Assembly (NCBI GenBank): GCA_026393835.1
Contig: JAPKZK010000021.1
Location: 62,001-126,000, forward strand
Length of the DNA: 64,000 nucleotides
DNA from: Candidatus Aminicenantota bacterium
Lineage (GTDB): Bacteria > Acidobacteriota > Aminicenantia > UBA2199
Direction of reading: 5' to 3'
Below, piece after piece: positions 1 to 9,754 of this stretch. The first letter of the stretch is position 1. Each line of letters starts with the position of its first letter. The notes below the pieces were generated by a model that worked only from the letters and a program-made list of their open reading frames with translations, was not told the origin of the DNA and made no database searches. Position numbers and translations under genes: made by a program.

Positions 1-171
1 AATCAAGCCCCTTTACATTTCCAGGCTAATTTTCCCCCTCCATCGGACATCGTGGTCAACAACTCCAATGCAAACAATGGTTCATTTTTTTTATGTGTTT
101 TGAAGATGGGGCAGGTTAATGCTTATCCCCGGTATTCTTTTTACGATCCTCCCGGTGGTGGGCTTATTTGA
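1..171 (+). CDS. C-terminal end of an unrecognised protein (5' end outside window)
   Basis: Frame 1 is open from the first base to a TGA at 169-171, giving 56 codons. The peptide is rich in Asn, Pro and Gly and ends in PPGGGLI. I do not recognise the family. The stop overlaps the 3' end of the minus-strand radical SAM gene by a few bases, a common arrangement for two convergent real genes, and the codon choice resembles neighbouring genes. An open frame this short can occur by chance, so the call is tentative; the sequence left of the window would settle it. Confidence 0.4.
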   Translation, partial: NQAPLHFQANFPPPSDIVVNNSNANNGSFFLCVLKMGQVNAYPRYSFYDPPGGGLI

Positions 172-1345
172 TTTTTAACTGCCGGATATACTCACTTCTA
201 TACCCAATGAGCCGCTCATCCTGGGATAACCGGGCCGGAACCTGGCCGATGTCACATATTTTTAAGCGCCAACGGATAGCTTCAAGTTTACACGAGGCCA
301 TTATCCCTAATTTAAAAGCTTCGCAGTGATGCGTTGTCCGTTTCGCCGTATCGCCGTTTAATTGGTAGTTAAACCCGATACAGGTAGGGCATGATGGAGC
401 AAGATTGCATTTAGCGCATTTTTCAGGTTTCCAACGGGTTTGCCGGTTTACAGGACCATCCGGCAGCGGTTTGCCTGTACATAATGGCAGAAAACGATGG
501 CATGGATAGCGTGTACCGTCAACATCCACGGTTACCATTTCATACCCTGCGCCGCAAAAACGACAGGACTCGTTTTTTTATTGTTCGATTTCAGGAGTAG
601 GTCTGCCCAGGTATTCGGGTAATTCCGCAAAAAGGGGCGATGGCGGATATAACCGCGGCCTCTGGGCGTAAAAATCCACCAGGATCGCCAATTGATCTTC
701 ATATATTTCCAGGAGTTTCTTTTTTCTTTCAGCATCCCCCCATATATCTTCCAGGATAAGGCCGCCATTAAAATTCAGATTCAAATTTTCCAGGTGAATT
801 ACACTTTGGGCTATATAGGGAATCGTTTTGTCATTGACAGTGATTTTAGCCGGTTGATGGGGCCAGTATTTTTTTAAAAAAGGTATATTGGCGAAGATTA
901 AATCATAAGAATTACTCCGATTTAAATCATGAGCTTCTTTACAGCCGTTAATACTGAACCCCACGATTATTTTCCTTGCATATTTTGCTAACCATTCTTT
1001 CATTTCAGCGGTTAAAAGCGTCCCATTTGTCTGTAATCCAAAATGAGCTCTCTTTTTCCATGAATGAGAATGGAACCATTCGACAATTTCTTTTATTAGC
1101 GGGAAAACCAGTAGAGGTTCACCGCCAAAAAATTCAATCGATACGTTTTCATGGCCGTCATCTCTTTCCATATAATGAATTATTGCATCTTGCGCAGTAG
1201 AAAAATCCATTTGCCCTTTATCTCGCTCAGATGTTTGTTCATAGCAATAGGAACATTTCAGATTGCAGTTCCTGGCCACAAAAAGTGTTAAGTTTAACCT
1301 TTTCAATTCTTCTTTTGCATATTCCTTAAAATCTATCAACGGCAT
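164..1345 (-). pseudogene. Radical SAM/SPASM maturase interrupted by an in-frame TAA
   Basis: The N-terminal part (1345-578, 255 codons) is a radical SAM domain. Its CxxxCxxC iron-sulfur motif is C27, C31, C34, followed by FFGGEP, the usual GGEP motif for SAM binding. Codon 256 is TAA (578-580). The same frame then continues without a shift through CRFCGAGYE and a Cys-rich SPASM-like domain (CHRF, CAKC, CPTC) to the stop at 164-166. Read through, it would be about 392 residues, normal for a SPASM peptide maturase or an anaerobic sulfatase-maturase-like enzyme. Both halves look well conserved, so this is a recent nonsense mutation, a sequencing error or a programmed event. The 245 bp upstream, toward mazG, hold no convincing precursor peptide gene. 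Confidence 0.8.
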
Positions 1346-1590
1346 TTTTCATCTCCATAAAGAAATGAGCCTTTGAATTACCACCTAAAAGGGCGATTAA
1401 GCCAAAGGCCCATTAAAAAATTAGTCTTTTGGCGGATCAGGGATAGTTACTTCCTCGGTTGTTCTATCCGATCGGCAATACCAGGAACAGGTAATAAAAT
1501 TACCTGCTCCTGCATGCCATGGGGCCCAATGCGGCCGGTGTTGTCGGGACCGCCCTCGCTGCCGGGATTTTGATCTCTATTTTGAAATAA

Positions 1591-2364
1591 TTATTTTGAA
1601 AAGCCCACTTTGGACTGCTGCCACAGCGCTTCCATTTCGTCCAGGCCGGTTTTGTTAATGTCCTTACCCTGCTCCTTAAGCTGCTCCTCGATGTACCGGA
1701 ACCGCGAGACAAACTTTTGGTTGGTATTTTTCAAGGCAAATTCCGGGTTGGCCTTTGCCAACCGCGCCACATTCGCCACCGCAAACAAAATATCGCCGAT
1801 TTCCTCAACTACCCGTTCATGGCTTCCGGTGCGGAACTCTTCTTTCAACTCCTCTATTTCCTCTTCCACCTTGACCAGTGCTTTCAACGGGTCGTTCCAA
1901 TCGAATCCCACACTGGAGGCCTGCTCCGCGATACGTTTCGCATGCGCCAGGGCCGGCATGCGGGCAGGATAATCGGACAGGATACTGGGTTTCTTGTTTT
2001 CCGTCTTTTTAATTTTTTCCCAGTTCCGCCTCACTTCCTCCGCCGTCCGCGCCGTGGCATTGCCGAAAATATGCGGGTGCCTCCGGATCAATTTCCTATT
2101 GAGGGTATTGATGACATCCTTGATGGTAAAATGCCCTTTTTCCCGGTGCAGTTGCGATAAAAAGATAATCTGCAACAACAGGTCGCCCAGTTCCTCTTTT
2201 TGTTTGTCCGCCGATTCCATTTCAATCGCTTCCACCAGTTCGTACGCCTCTTCCAGCACATATTCCTTCAACGAATTGGGCGTTTGCTTCCGGTCCCACG
2301 GACAGCCGTTGATGGGGTTTCGCAGCCGCTTCAAAATTTTTACAAGTTTATTAAATGATTCCAT
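1591..2364 (-). CDS. mazG: Nucleoside triphosphate pyrophosphohydrolase MazG
   Basis: The 257-residue product hydrolyses NTPs to NMP and pyrophosphate in the cytoplasm, acting in nucleotide-pool sanitation. Two MazG repeats are visible: an early one with CPWDRKQT, LEEAYELVEAIE and KEELGDLLLQ, and a second near residue 165 with KVEEEIEELKEE and EEIGDILFAVAN. These supply the EExxE and ExxD magnesium-binding residues. The frame is open further upstream, but the ATG at 2364 is preceded by TAGGA and gives the family N-terminus (MESFNKLVKILKRLR). The longer reading would run antisense across the DUF1844 gene. It is divergent from that gene, with 85 bp of AT-rich sequence between. Confidence 0.92.
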   Translation of the reverse strand: MESFNKLVKILKRLRNPINGCPWDRKQTPNSLKEYVLEEAYELVEAIEMESADKQKEELGDLLLQIIFLSQLHREKGHFTIKDVINTLNRKLIRRHPHIFGNATARTAEEVRRNWEKIKKTENKKPSILSDYPARMPALAHAKRIAEQASSVGFDWNDPLKALVKVEEEIEELKEEFRTGSHERVVEEIGDILFAVANVARLAKANPEFALKNTNQKFVSRFRYIEEQLKEQGKDINKTGLDEMEALWQQSKVGFSK

Positions 2365-2449
2365 CTTGTATTTTATTCCTAATAATGATATAAATAAAGA
2401 GTAAATATAATAATACTTTTTTTCATGGAGTGCAAGCTGGATAATTAAA

Positions 2450-2725
2450 ATGCAACAGGAAATAAAAAGAGACATCAAATCGATCGCCGTGCTGCTGGCC
2501 ACCCAGGGTATGATCAACCTGGGGGAGATCAAAGACCCTATCTCCCAACAAAGCAAACTGGACCTGGCAGGCGCCCGCCTATTTATCGACCTGCTGGAAG
2601 TCCTGGGAAAGAAAACCAGCGGAAACCTGACCGCTGACGAAGAAGAATTTCTCACCGAGATCGTCTCCAATATAAAAAAGGTCTATGAAAAAAAAATAAA
2701 TAAACTGCGACCACAGGACAATTAA
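2450..2725 (+). CDS. DUF1844 family protein
   Basis: A 91-residue acidic, helical protein with the DUF1844 signature: a segment around MINLGEIKDP, then LAGARLFIDLLEVLGKKTSGNLT and an amphipathic C-terminal helix ending near KVYEKK. The family is small, widespread and of unknown function, often found beside central envelope and metabolism genes. It is the first gene of the long plus-strand block and stops 1 bp before the next ATG. No signal peptide or membrane segment is seen, so a cytoplasmic location is likely. Confidence 0.82.
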   Translation: MQQEIKRDIKSIAVLLATQGMINLGEIKDPISQQSKLDLAGARLFIDLLEVLGKKTSGNLTADEEEFLTEIVSNIKKVYEKKINKLRPQDN

Positions 2726-2726
2726 A

Positions 2727-4502
2727 ATGAAAAACAAATGGCTATTTTTTATTTTATTTCTTTGTACCGCCGTCTTCATCTTCCCTGAGAACCCTAATCC
2801 ATGGGGAAACCTCAAAAAAATCCATTTCTACCATTCCATAAATGACGACGGGAAAATGCTGGAAAACCTGGAAAGCCTAAATTGTGACGGTATCGACAGG
2901 AAAGAGAAAGACAAAATCGCCGCGGAATTAACCCGGTTCGGGGATTACTACTTCTCCCCAGGGGAGAACAAAACCGCGGAGTACAAAAATGCCGAGGCCT
3001 TTTATCGAAAAGCCCTGGCTATCTCCCCGTCTCACTGGTTTCTCTATAATAAACTAGAGGAAGTCGAACGGAAAAAGGGCGGCGGCTTTATCCATATAAA
3101 AAATGCCTTCCTGCAACTGGCGCTGCTCCTGGAAAACTTCAATTCCTCCTTCTTGCTGGTTAATACCTTCTTCGTCATGATATTCTTTGCCGGCCTCCTG
3201 GTGTTCTTCATATTTTCCATAATGATGTTCATAAAGTATTTTAAATTAGCCGGCAACGACCTATTGATCGATGAACACGGCATCTTCTCAACCAAAAAGG
3301 CGGCCTTCCTGCTCATCTTACTCTTGTGGCCTGTGCTGGCGCTGACCGGCTGGATGATCTACCCCTTCCTGGTGGCCGGGCTCCTATGGGTCTATCTAAA
3401 TGAAAATGAAAAGAAAGCCATTCTCTATTTTCTAATATTAATCATCGTTTTGGCCCTGGCCTACAGCTTTAACCTGGCGCTGGGAAAAAACGCCCAAAGT
3501 AAAAATTTCAAAATGATTCAAGAGGTCTACAACGGCCGCCTGTTCGACCGGCAGGATTATGAGAAATTCGATAATGAGCTAAAAGTTATCCAGGCCTTTT
3601 CATATTATGAAAAGAATGAATATGATTCGGCCCTGGACATATTAATTTCCACCGGCGGGGGCTTCAAAAACAAATTAAAATTCGATTTAATGGGAAATAT
3701 CGAATACAAGGCCGGGCGTTATTCCGAAAGCATTGCCAACTACAACGAATCGCTCCGTTATGACGACAAAAACCCCGTCACCTTAAATAATTTTACCCTG
3801 GCCCTTTTGAAAGACAATAAAGAAGAGGTATTCGACTCTTACGCCAAAAGATATCCCGAGATCGGGGAGTACCGGAAAAATGTCTCCGCTTTGAAAGAAA
3901 TAAAACCGGCTTCATCTCTTTTCTTATGGAAACGACTCTTAAATCCCACGGCGGCGCGAATCGATTTCTTCCTGGTGGTCAAAAGTATCCTGCTGGAATT
4001 CTTCCAATTACCCATCATTTATTATATCCTGGTGTTCGTCATCTACATTATCGGGTTGAAAAAACTCTCTACTCCCATGGGGGGCAGCAACTACTGCTCC
4101 AAATGTTCGAAAATTATCAAAGAAGCGGCTGTCCACAAATCTCAAAAATTATGCGATGAGTGCTACCAGTTGTTTATGATCAAAGATGTAATCTTTCTTG
4201 AGGCCAAGATATTAAAGGAAAAGGACCTGGCCAAGAAGTCCAGGCAGAAATATATAATCAGGCTCATTTTTTCCCTTTTCATCCCCGGCTTAAACCTGAA
4301 TTCCAAAGAAAGCAACCGGCTGTTTATCAACATGGCCACCCTGTTTTATTTCCTGCTGGGATTGGCCGTAATCGGCGGCCTTACCTTCAGTAAAATATTT
4401 TCCACGGCCCCGCTTATTTTTTATCTAGTAGGGATGCTGGCGTTTATTTTATATTTTATCGCGAATTTAATTTCGATATTGGGAGATTACGATGGCTTTT
4501 AA
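2727..4502 (+). CDS. Multi-pass membrane protein with TPR region and zinc ribbon
   Basis: A 591-residue protein beginning with a signal-like hydrophobic segment. A TPR-like stretch (about residues 60-115) is followed by several membrane spans (about 135-165, 190-250), a second TPR-like region (about 285-375), another span near 430, a CxxC...CxxC zinc ribbon (YCSKC and LCDEC, about residues 455-480) and final spans. The layout resembles BatE/BatD-like or zinc-ribbon-anchored TPR proteins, but I cannot name a family. It overlaps the DUF4388 gene by 11 bp, so the two are probably cotranslated. Role unknown; a scaffold in the inner membrane is the simplest guess. Confidence 0.75.
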   Translation: MKNKWLFFILFLCTAVFIFPENPNPWGNLKKIHFYHSINDDGKMLENLESLNCDGIDRKEKDKIAAELTRFGDYYFSPGENKTAEYKNAEAFYRKALAISPSHWFLYNKLEEVERKKGGGFIHIKNAFLQLALLLENFNSSFLLVNTFFVMIFFAGLLVFFIFSIMMFIKYFKLAGNDLLIDEHGIFSTKKAAFLLILLLWPVLALTGWMIYPFLVAGLLWVYLNENEKKAILYFLILIIVLALAYSFNLALGKNAQSKNFKMIQEVYNGRLFDRQDYEKFDNELKVIQAFSYYEKNEYDSALDILISTGGGFKNKLKFDLMGNIEYKAGRYSESIANYNESLRYDDKNPVTLNNFTLALLKDNKEEVFDSYAKRYPEIGEYRKNVSALKEIKPASSLFLWKRLLNPTAARIDFFLVVKSILLEFFQLPIIYYILVFVIYIIGLKKLSTPMGGSNYCSKCSKIIKEAAVHKSQKLCDECYQLFMIKDVIFLEAKILKEKDLAKKSRQKYIIRLIFSLFIPGLNLNSKESNRLFINMATLFYFLLGLAVIGGLTFSKIFSTAPLIFYLVGMLAFILYFIANLISILGDYDGF

Positions 4503-5466
4503 AGGAACCTTAAAAGAATTTAAAGTCCCGGATATACTCCAGCTCATTTCACTCCAGAGGAAAACCGGAATATTGACCTTTACCAGCGGCGACGGCTTTA
4601 TTACCCTGATCTTTGACCAGGGATTGATCGTCGGCGTGGATTCGTTTCCCAAGAAATTGGAAACAAGGGTGGGAAATGTGTTGGTAAAACAAGATTTCAT
4701 CAGCGAGGAGATGCTCCAGCGGGCCCTAACCATCCAGAAAAGGACCAACCAGAAGATCGGGGAGATTCTGATCGGCATGGGCATGATCGGCGAAGAAACC
4801 ATTAACGAATCCCTGAAAACCCAGGCCGTGGAAGTCATTCTTTCCCTCTTTAGATGGAAAAAAGGAGAATACAATCTTAAAGTAATGGATCACCTGGACC
4901 GCAGCATGCACATGATCGAACCCATTCCCACGGACAATTTAATCATGGAAGGCGTTCAAATGCTTGATGAGTGGCCGCTGCACAAGAAGTTGGTACCGGA
5001 TGAAAACATGGTCTTCCAGCCTGTCCAGGTAGAAACCAGGGATATCGAGATCATCGATGAATACGATGAAGAACAACATGCCATCGATGAAGAGAAAATC
5101 TATTTGAATGAAACCGAAGCCAGCCTTTTAAAATACATCAACGGCCAACATTCCGTCCGCGACCTGGTGGAAATGGGGGTTTTTACCGAATATAAGGTCT
5201 ATAAAAGCCTCTTTAGCCTGATTAAGAAAAACATCATCAAAATCAAACACAAAACCGAGCCGGATATAATCAAAGAAGAACGGTTGCTGGCCGATCTAAA
5301 AGCGGCCTCCGGGAAGACCGTGAACCGCTTTTGTAACGCCGTATTGATCATACTGTTGTTGATCTTCATCTTCACTTTTTTCAAGCCCTTGACTCCCTTT
5401 AAACAGGGCAAAGTGTTGTTGAATACCGGTTTGTATGAAACTCTTGTAAACCAAGAAAAAGAATAA
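4492..5466 (+). CDS. DUF4388 (PatA N-terminus-like) domain protein
   Basis: A 324-residue protein. The first ~110 residues match the DUF4388 pattern (FKGTLKEFKVPDILQLISLQRKTGIL, then FDQGLIVGVDS), a domain linked to signalling proteins in deltaproteobacteria, cyanobacteria and Acidobacteria-like phyla. The middle contains a winged-helix-like region (about residues 205-245, SLLKYINGQHSVRDLVEMG). One hydrophobic segment lies near residues 283-300, leaving a short tail outside. The start overlaps the preceding gene, and the stop is 3 bp from ribF. A membrane-tethered regulator is plausible; no partner is evident in the window. Confidence 0.8.
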   Translation: MAFKGTLKEFKVPDILQLISLQRKTGILTFTSGDGFITLIFDQGLIVGVDSFPKKLETRVGNVLVKQDFISEEMLQRALTIQKRTNQKIGEILIGMGMIGEETINESLKTQAVEVILSLFRWKKGEYNLKVMDHLDRSMHMIEPIPTDNLIMEGVQMLDEWPLHKKLVPDENMVFQPVQVETRDIEIIDEYDEEQHAIDEEKIYLNETEASLLKYINGQHSVRDLVEMGVFTEYKVYKSLFSLIKKNIIKIKHKTEPDIIKEERLLADLKAASGKTVNRFCNAVLIILLLIFIFTFFKPLTPFKQGKVLLNTGLYETLVNQEKE

Positions 5467-5469
5467 ACC

Positions 5470-6369
5470 ATGAACAATAAAGATAACAAAGGAAGCGTCG
5501 CCGCCGTCGGTAATTTTGACGGCTTTCACCTGGGGCACCGGAAACTGGTGGAAACCCTGAAGCAAATCGCCCTTGAAAAAAACCTGGCGTCCCTCATCAT
5601 TACCTTCATGCCCAATCCCAAAGTGTATTTTAATAAAGAATTAACCTTAATCAACAGCGATGAGCAAAAAAAAAAGATACTGGAGAGCCTGGGCGTGGAT
5701 AATGTCGTTTTCCTCGATTTTAGCCGGGTGCTGGATATGCCGGGTGAAGCCTTTGTAAAAGATATATTGATCGATCGCTGCAACGTGAAATACATCGTCA
5801 TGGGCGAGAATTTTAAATTCGGAAAAAACAGGCAGTGCGACTCGGAATCCTTAAAAAAGATGGCGGAAAAGTTCGGCTTTGAATTTATTGTCGTCACCCC
5901 GGTCATATTGGACGGGACACCCATCTCCAGTTCGCTGATCCGAAAAAAACTGGGCAGCGCTGAAATCGAAGATTCCAACCGCATGCTGGGACGCCTATAT
6001 TATATCGACGGAACCGTGGTCGAAGGCGATAAAATCGGTAGAGAACTGGGCTTTCCCACCATTAACATCAAAACCGATAACGAAATACTGCCCGAGGGCG
6101 TATTCAAAACCAGGACCGAAATAGAAGGGCGACCGCCGGTTTATGATTCCATTTCCTATATCGGTACAAGCCCCACTTTTCCAGGCAAAGAAAAAAAAGT
6201 AGAAACCCATATCCTGGACTTTAATGAAAATATTTACCACCAAAAGGTACGGGTCTATTTCGAAAAAAAAATAAGGGAGGACATGAGATTCGATTCCAGG
6301 ACGACGCTGATCGATCAAATAAAAAAAGATATTCAACATTTAAAAGTTGACAAACCATTATTTTTTTGA
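5470..6369 (+). CDS. ribF: Bifunctional riboflavin kinase / FAD synthetase
   Basis: A 299-residue cytoplasmic enzyme that phosphorylates riboflavin to FMN and adenylates FMN to FAD. The N-terminal nucleotidyltransferase half has GNFDGFHLGH (residues 14-23) and ISSSLIRKKL. The C-terminal kinase half has RELGFPTINIK, with its PTxN substrate-binding motif, and the ETHILDF segment carrying the catalytic glutamate. Length and domain order are normal for RibF. It lies between the DUF4388 gene and tig in the same direction. Confidence 0.95.
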   Translation: MNNKDNKGSVAAVGNFDGFHLGHRKLVETLKQIALEKNLASLIITFMPNPKVYFNKELTLINSDEQKKKILESLGVDNVVFLDFSRVLDMPGEAFVKDILIDRCNVKYIVMGENFKFGKNRQCDSESLKKMAEKFGFEFIVVTPVILDGTPISSSLIRKKLGSAEIEDSNRMLGRLYYIDGTVVEGDKIGRELGFPTINIKTDNEILPEGVFKTRTEIEGRPPVYDSISYIGTSPTFPGKEKKVETHILDFNENIYHQKVRVYFEKKIREDMRFDSRTTLIDQIKKDIQHLKVDKPLFF

Positions 6370-6403
6370 TATTGATAAACTTAACTAATTTCAGGAGATT
6401 TAA

Positions 6404-7849
6404 ATGACTACGGATAACGAAGAAAACAACAAAACGGAAGCTGCCGCCAAACCCAAAAGAACAAGGGCCAGGGCAAAGGCGAAACCCGAACCCGGGACCG
6501 CCGAATCGATGGAGACGACGGAGACGACGGCAGCGGTGGAAGCGGCTAAAAAATCCGGGACAGGAACAGCGCCGGCCCCGGAAGCGGAAACGCAAGAAAA
6601 CCAACTGATCGTAGAGTTTACCATCGAGATAAAAAAAGAAGAAATCGAAAAAAAATTTAATGAGACGTTGGACAAATATGCGGCGGAAATTAAGCTGCCG
6701 GGGTTCCGGGCCGGTAAAGCCCCCATGGAAGTAGTAAGAAACAGGCTCAAAGACGCCGTCAGCGAGGAAGTGGTTAACCAGATGTTGAGTGAAGCCGTCA
6801 TGGAAAAGATCAACAAAGAAAAAATGCGGGTGATTTCAAAACCCATCGTAAAGAAGCTCGAGCATGAGGAAGGTAAAGACTTGAGGGCCGAGATGGCGAT
6901 GGAGGTACTCCCCGAAATAGAATTACCCGACCTGGAAACCCTGGAAATAGAAATTCCCGTTAAAGACCTGGAACACGAACCCTTCGATGAACAGAAAACC
7001 ATAGACCGGCTGCTGGAGTCCCATATGCGCCAGGTCCCGGTGACCGACCGCGGGATCAAAGGGAACGATATGGTGATGTTGAAGTACCAGTCCAAAATCC
7101 TCGCTACCAAGCGGATGGATCGTATAAAGAGCAACTATTATCTAGCGATGAAAAAGGACGCCTTTGAAATCCTCGATCTCTACGACGAAATCGTCGGTAA
7201 AAATATCCACGATCGCTTAACCGTAAAGAGAACATATCCGGCGGATTATCAAAAGAAAATCTGGGCCGGCAAAGAAGTCGAACACTATATCGAAATCGAG
7301 AAAATATTTGAAATGGTCAAACCCAACCTGGACGAGAAATTTCTTAAGGCCCGGGGCGTTAACGATGAGGCGGAACTCAAGCAGCGCTTAAAAGAAGAAC
7401 ATGAAGAGCACAGCAAAATGCACCGGGAGGAGAAAAAAACCGGGTTTATCATCGATAAATTAAGTGAAGCAATAAATTTCCCGCTTCCCCATGCCCTGGT
7501 GGAGGAGGAAATGACCCGGATGATCCAGCAAAACCCCTATCAATTCACCTTTAATCATCACGATGAAAATGAAAGAAAAAAAGTCGTCGAAACACTGAAA
7601 GCCAGCGCTGAAAAATCAGTGCGGTCTTCCTTAATTATTGAAACCGTAAAGGAAAAGTATAACTTGAAAGTAACTAGCGAAGACCTGGAAAACCAATACA
7701 AAAGCATTGCGGCAACAAATCACCTGGAATTCAAGGAAGTTCGCAACTACTATATGAAACCGGAAAACAAGGACTACCTGGAAGAGAGCTTAATCAGCAG
7801 TAAAGTAGTCGATCTATTAAAAGAAAAAATAAAAATAAAAGAGGTTTAA
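6404..7849 (+). CDS. tig: Trigger factor, ribosome-associated chaperone and prolyl isomerase
   Basis: A 481-residue protein that binds the ribosome exit tunnel and folds nascent chains. The ribosome-binding domain starts near residue 66 and has the [10 protein letters not shown] signature. An FKBP-like segment follows (about 210-310, diverged), then a helical SurA-like C-terminal domain. The first ~65 residues are an unusual low-complexity extension rich in Ala, Lys, Glu, Thr and Pro that the family lacks. The start has an AGGAG box 8 bases upstream (caggag at 6392-6397). The stop is followed within 3 bp by clpP, the usual tig-clpP-clpX-lon order. Confidence 0.93.
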   Translation: MTTDNEENNKTEAAAKPKRTRARAKAKPEPGTAESMETTETTAAVEAAKKSGTGTAPAPEAETQENQLIVEFTIEIKKEEIEKKFNETLDKYAAEIKLPGFRAGKAPMEVVRNRLKDAVSEEVVNQMLSEAVMEKINKEKMRVISKPIVKKLEHEEGKDLRAEMAMEVLPEIELPDLETLEIEIPVKDLEHEPFDEQKTIDRLLESHMRQVPVTDRGIKGNDMVMLKYQSKILATKRMDRIKSNYYLAMKKDAFEILDLYDEIVGKNIHDRLTVKRTYPADYQKKIWAGKEVEHYIEIEKIFEMVKPNLDEKFLKARGVNDEAELKQRLKEEHEEHSKMHREEKKTGFIIDKLSEAINFPLPHALVEEEMTRMIQQNPYQFTFNHHDENERKKVVETLKASAEKSVRSSLIIETVKEKYNLKVTSEDLENQYKSIAATNHLEFKEVRNYYMKPENKDYLEESLISSKVVDLLKEKIKIKEV

Positions 7850-7851
7850 AA

Positions 7852-8487
7852 ATGTCGTTAATACCAATGGTAATAGAACAAAGCGGGAATGTAGAACGGG
7901 CCTATGATATCTATTCAAGGCTTTTGAAAGACGGGATCATCTTTTTAGGTTACCCCATCGATGACAATATCGCCAATGTAGTCATTGCGCAGATGCTGTT
8001 CTTAGAAGCGGAAGACCCGGAAAAAGATATTTCCCTGTACATAAATACCCCCGGGGGTATTATTACAGCCGGGATGGCGATTTACGATACCATGAAGTTC
8101 ATTAAGAACGATATCGTCACCATCTGCATCGGCCAGGCCTCATCTATGGGGGCCATTTTGTTGGCGGCCGGCGCCCCGGGCAAGCGGTTCGCCCTGCCCA
8201 ATTCAAAGGTTTTAATCCACCAACCCCTGGGCGGATACCAGGGGCAGGCCACCGATATCCTGATCCATGCCGAAGAAATCAAGAAAGTAAAGGAGAGCTT
8301 AATCGATATATTGGCTTTCCATACCGGCCAGAAACAAAAGAAAATCGCCGCGGATATCGAAAGGGATTATATTATGAATGCCCAGGAGGCCATGGAGTAT
8401 GGCATCGTGGACAGCGTCATCAGCGAACGTAAGAAAATAAACATCGAGAAAGACAAAGATAGCGGCGAGGGAAAAGTGACGCCATGA
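7852..8487 (+). CDS. clpP: ATP-dependent Clp protease proteolytic subunit
   Basis: A 211-residue serine peptidase that forms the tetradecameric chamber of ClpXP. The catalytic triad is visible as Ser98 (GQASSMGA), His123 (LIHQPLGG) and Asp172 (ADIERD), at positions equivalent to the E. coli enzyme. It has no long propeptide. A lysine-rich tail of about 15 residues follows the conserved end. Its TGA overlaps the clpX ATG by 4 bp, indicating translational coupling. Confidence 0.97.
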   Translation: MSLIPMVIEQSGNVERAYDIYSRLLKDGIIFLGYPIDDNIANVVIAQMLFLEAEDPEKDISLYINTPGGIITAGMAIYDTMKFIKNDIVTICIGQASSMGAILLAAGAPGKRFALPNSKVLIHQPLGGYQGQATDILIHAEEIKKVKESLIDILAFHTGQKQKKIAADIERDYIMNAQEAMEYGIVDSVISERKKINIEKDKDSGEGKVTP

Positions 8488-9713
8488 CTATGAATATACA
8501 CCGAAAAGGAAACAAATGCAGCTTTTGCGGGCTTCATCAATCCGAAGCCTTCAAATTGATCGCGGGCCCAAATATCTTCATCTGCGACGAATGCGTAAAA
8601 ACCGCTTATAACCTTATCTATAAAGATAAACAGGCGGGGGCTGAAGACCCCCGGAAAAAGAAACGTGAGCGCCTCATCCCCGAGGAAATCAAGATGCGAC
8701 TCGATCAATACGTTATCTCGCAGGATGTGGCCAAAAAGAAATTGGCCGTGGCAGTTTACAATCATTACAAGCGCGTCAATGAGAATAGCAATCTCTCCGA
8801 TGTCGAGATCAAGAAGAGCAATCTCCTCTTCATCGGGCCCACGGGTACAGGAAAGACGTTACTGGCGGAAACGCTGGCAAGGATACTGGATGTACCTTTT
8901 GCCATGGCCGATGCCACCACCCTTACCGAAGCCGGTTATGTCGGCGAGGATGTGGAGAATATTTTGTTAAAACTCTACCAGGCGTCCGGCGAGAATAAAG
9001 CGCTGGCGGAACAGGGAATCATCTACATCGATGAGATCGACAAAATATCCCGGAAGAGCGAGAACACCTCCATTACCCGCGACGTCTCCGGCGAAGGCGT
9101 CCAGCAGGCGTTGTTGAAGATCATCGAAGGGGTCGAAGCCAGTGTGCCACCGCTGGGTGGCCGAAAGCACCCCTACCAGGAGTACCTGAAGATCGATACC
9201 CGGAACATCCTATTCATTGCCGGCGGCGCCTTTGTGGGGCTGGATAAAATCATCAAGCGCCGAATGAAAAAAAATGCCATCGGCTTCAACGCCGATAATA
9301 AGATCCAGAGAATGAATAGGGAATACGATAACCTTTTTCACTACGCGGAAACCGACGACCTGATTAAGTTCGGTTTGATCCCCGAATTGGTGGGGCGGTT
9401 CCCCATCATCGGCGTCCTGGATGACCTTTCCGAGGATCAGTTGTACCGCATACTGCTGGAACCCAGGAATGCCCTCGCGAAACAATACAAAGCATTGCTC
9501 GAAATCGACGGTTTCGAACTGGAATTCTCAGACCAGTTGCTGCGAAATATTGCCAGGGAGGCGGTCCGGAGGGAAATCGGGGCCCGGGGACTGAGGGCCA
9601 TTTTCGAAGAAATAATGCTGGATATGATGTATGAAATGCCCTCTAAAAAAGGAAAAATAGATAAAATCCTGGTGGACGACAGTTTTTTGAAAGAAAAAAA
9701 ATGGATCGCGTAA
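8484..9713 (+). CDS. clpX: ATP-dependent Clp protease ATPase subunit ClpX
   Basis: A 409-residue AAA+ unfoldase delivering substrates to ClpP. The N-terminal Cys4 zinc-binding domain is C12, C15, C34, C37. Walker A is GPTGTGKT, Walker B is IYIDEIDKI, and the pore and box II regions ([23 protein letters not shown]) are intact. Length and order are typical. The ATG overlaps the clpP stop; a second in-frame ATG two codons later is an alternative start. Confidence 0.97.
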   Translation: MTMNIHRKGNKCSFCGLHQSEAFKLIAGPNIFICDECVKTAYNLIYKDKQAGAEDPRKKKRERLIPEEIKMRLDQYVISQDVAKKKLAVAVYNHYKRVNENSNLSDVEIKKSNLLFIGPTGTGKTLLAETLARILDVPFAMADATTLTEAGYVGEDVENILLKLYQASGENKALAEQGIIYIDEIDKISRKSENTSITRDVSGEGVQQALLKIIEGVEASVPPLGGRKHPYQEYLKIDTRNILFIAGGAFVGLDKIIKRRMKKNAIGFNADNKIQRMNREYDNLFHYAETDDLIKFGLIPELVGRFPIIGVLDDLSEDQLYRILLEPRNALAKQYKALLEIDGFELEFSDQLLRNIAREAVRREIGARGLRAIFEEIMLDMMYEMPSKKGKIDKILVDDSFLKEKKWIA

Positions 9714-9754
9714 ACGTTCGGCCGGTTAAGAATTTTAAAAGATAAGTGACAGCT

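Noticed and set aside
578-580. TAA in the radical SAM gene as recoding for selenocysteine or pyrrolysine
   Set aside because: Those use TGA and TAG, and no SECIS-like or PYLIS-like structure was recognised.
1346-1590. A small precursor peptide gene upstream of the radical SAM gene
   Set aside because: Several short frames exist (ending near 1500 and 1410), but none has a start codon with a ribosome site or a leader/core pattern.
2365-2670. N-terminal extension of MazG
   Set aside because: It is antisense to the DUF1844 gene and absent from the family; ATG 2364 has a ribosome site.
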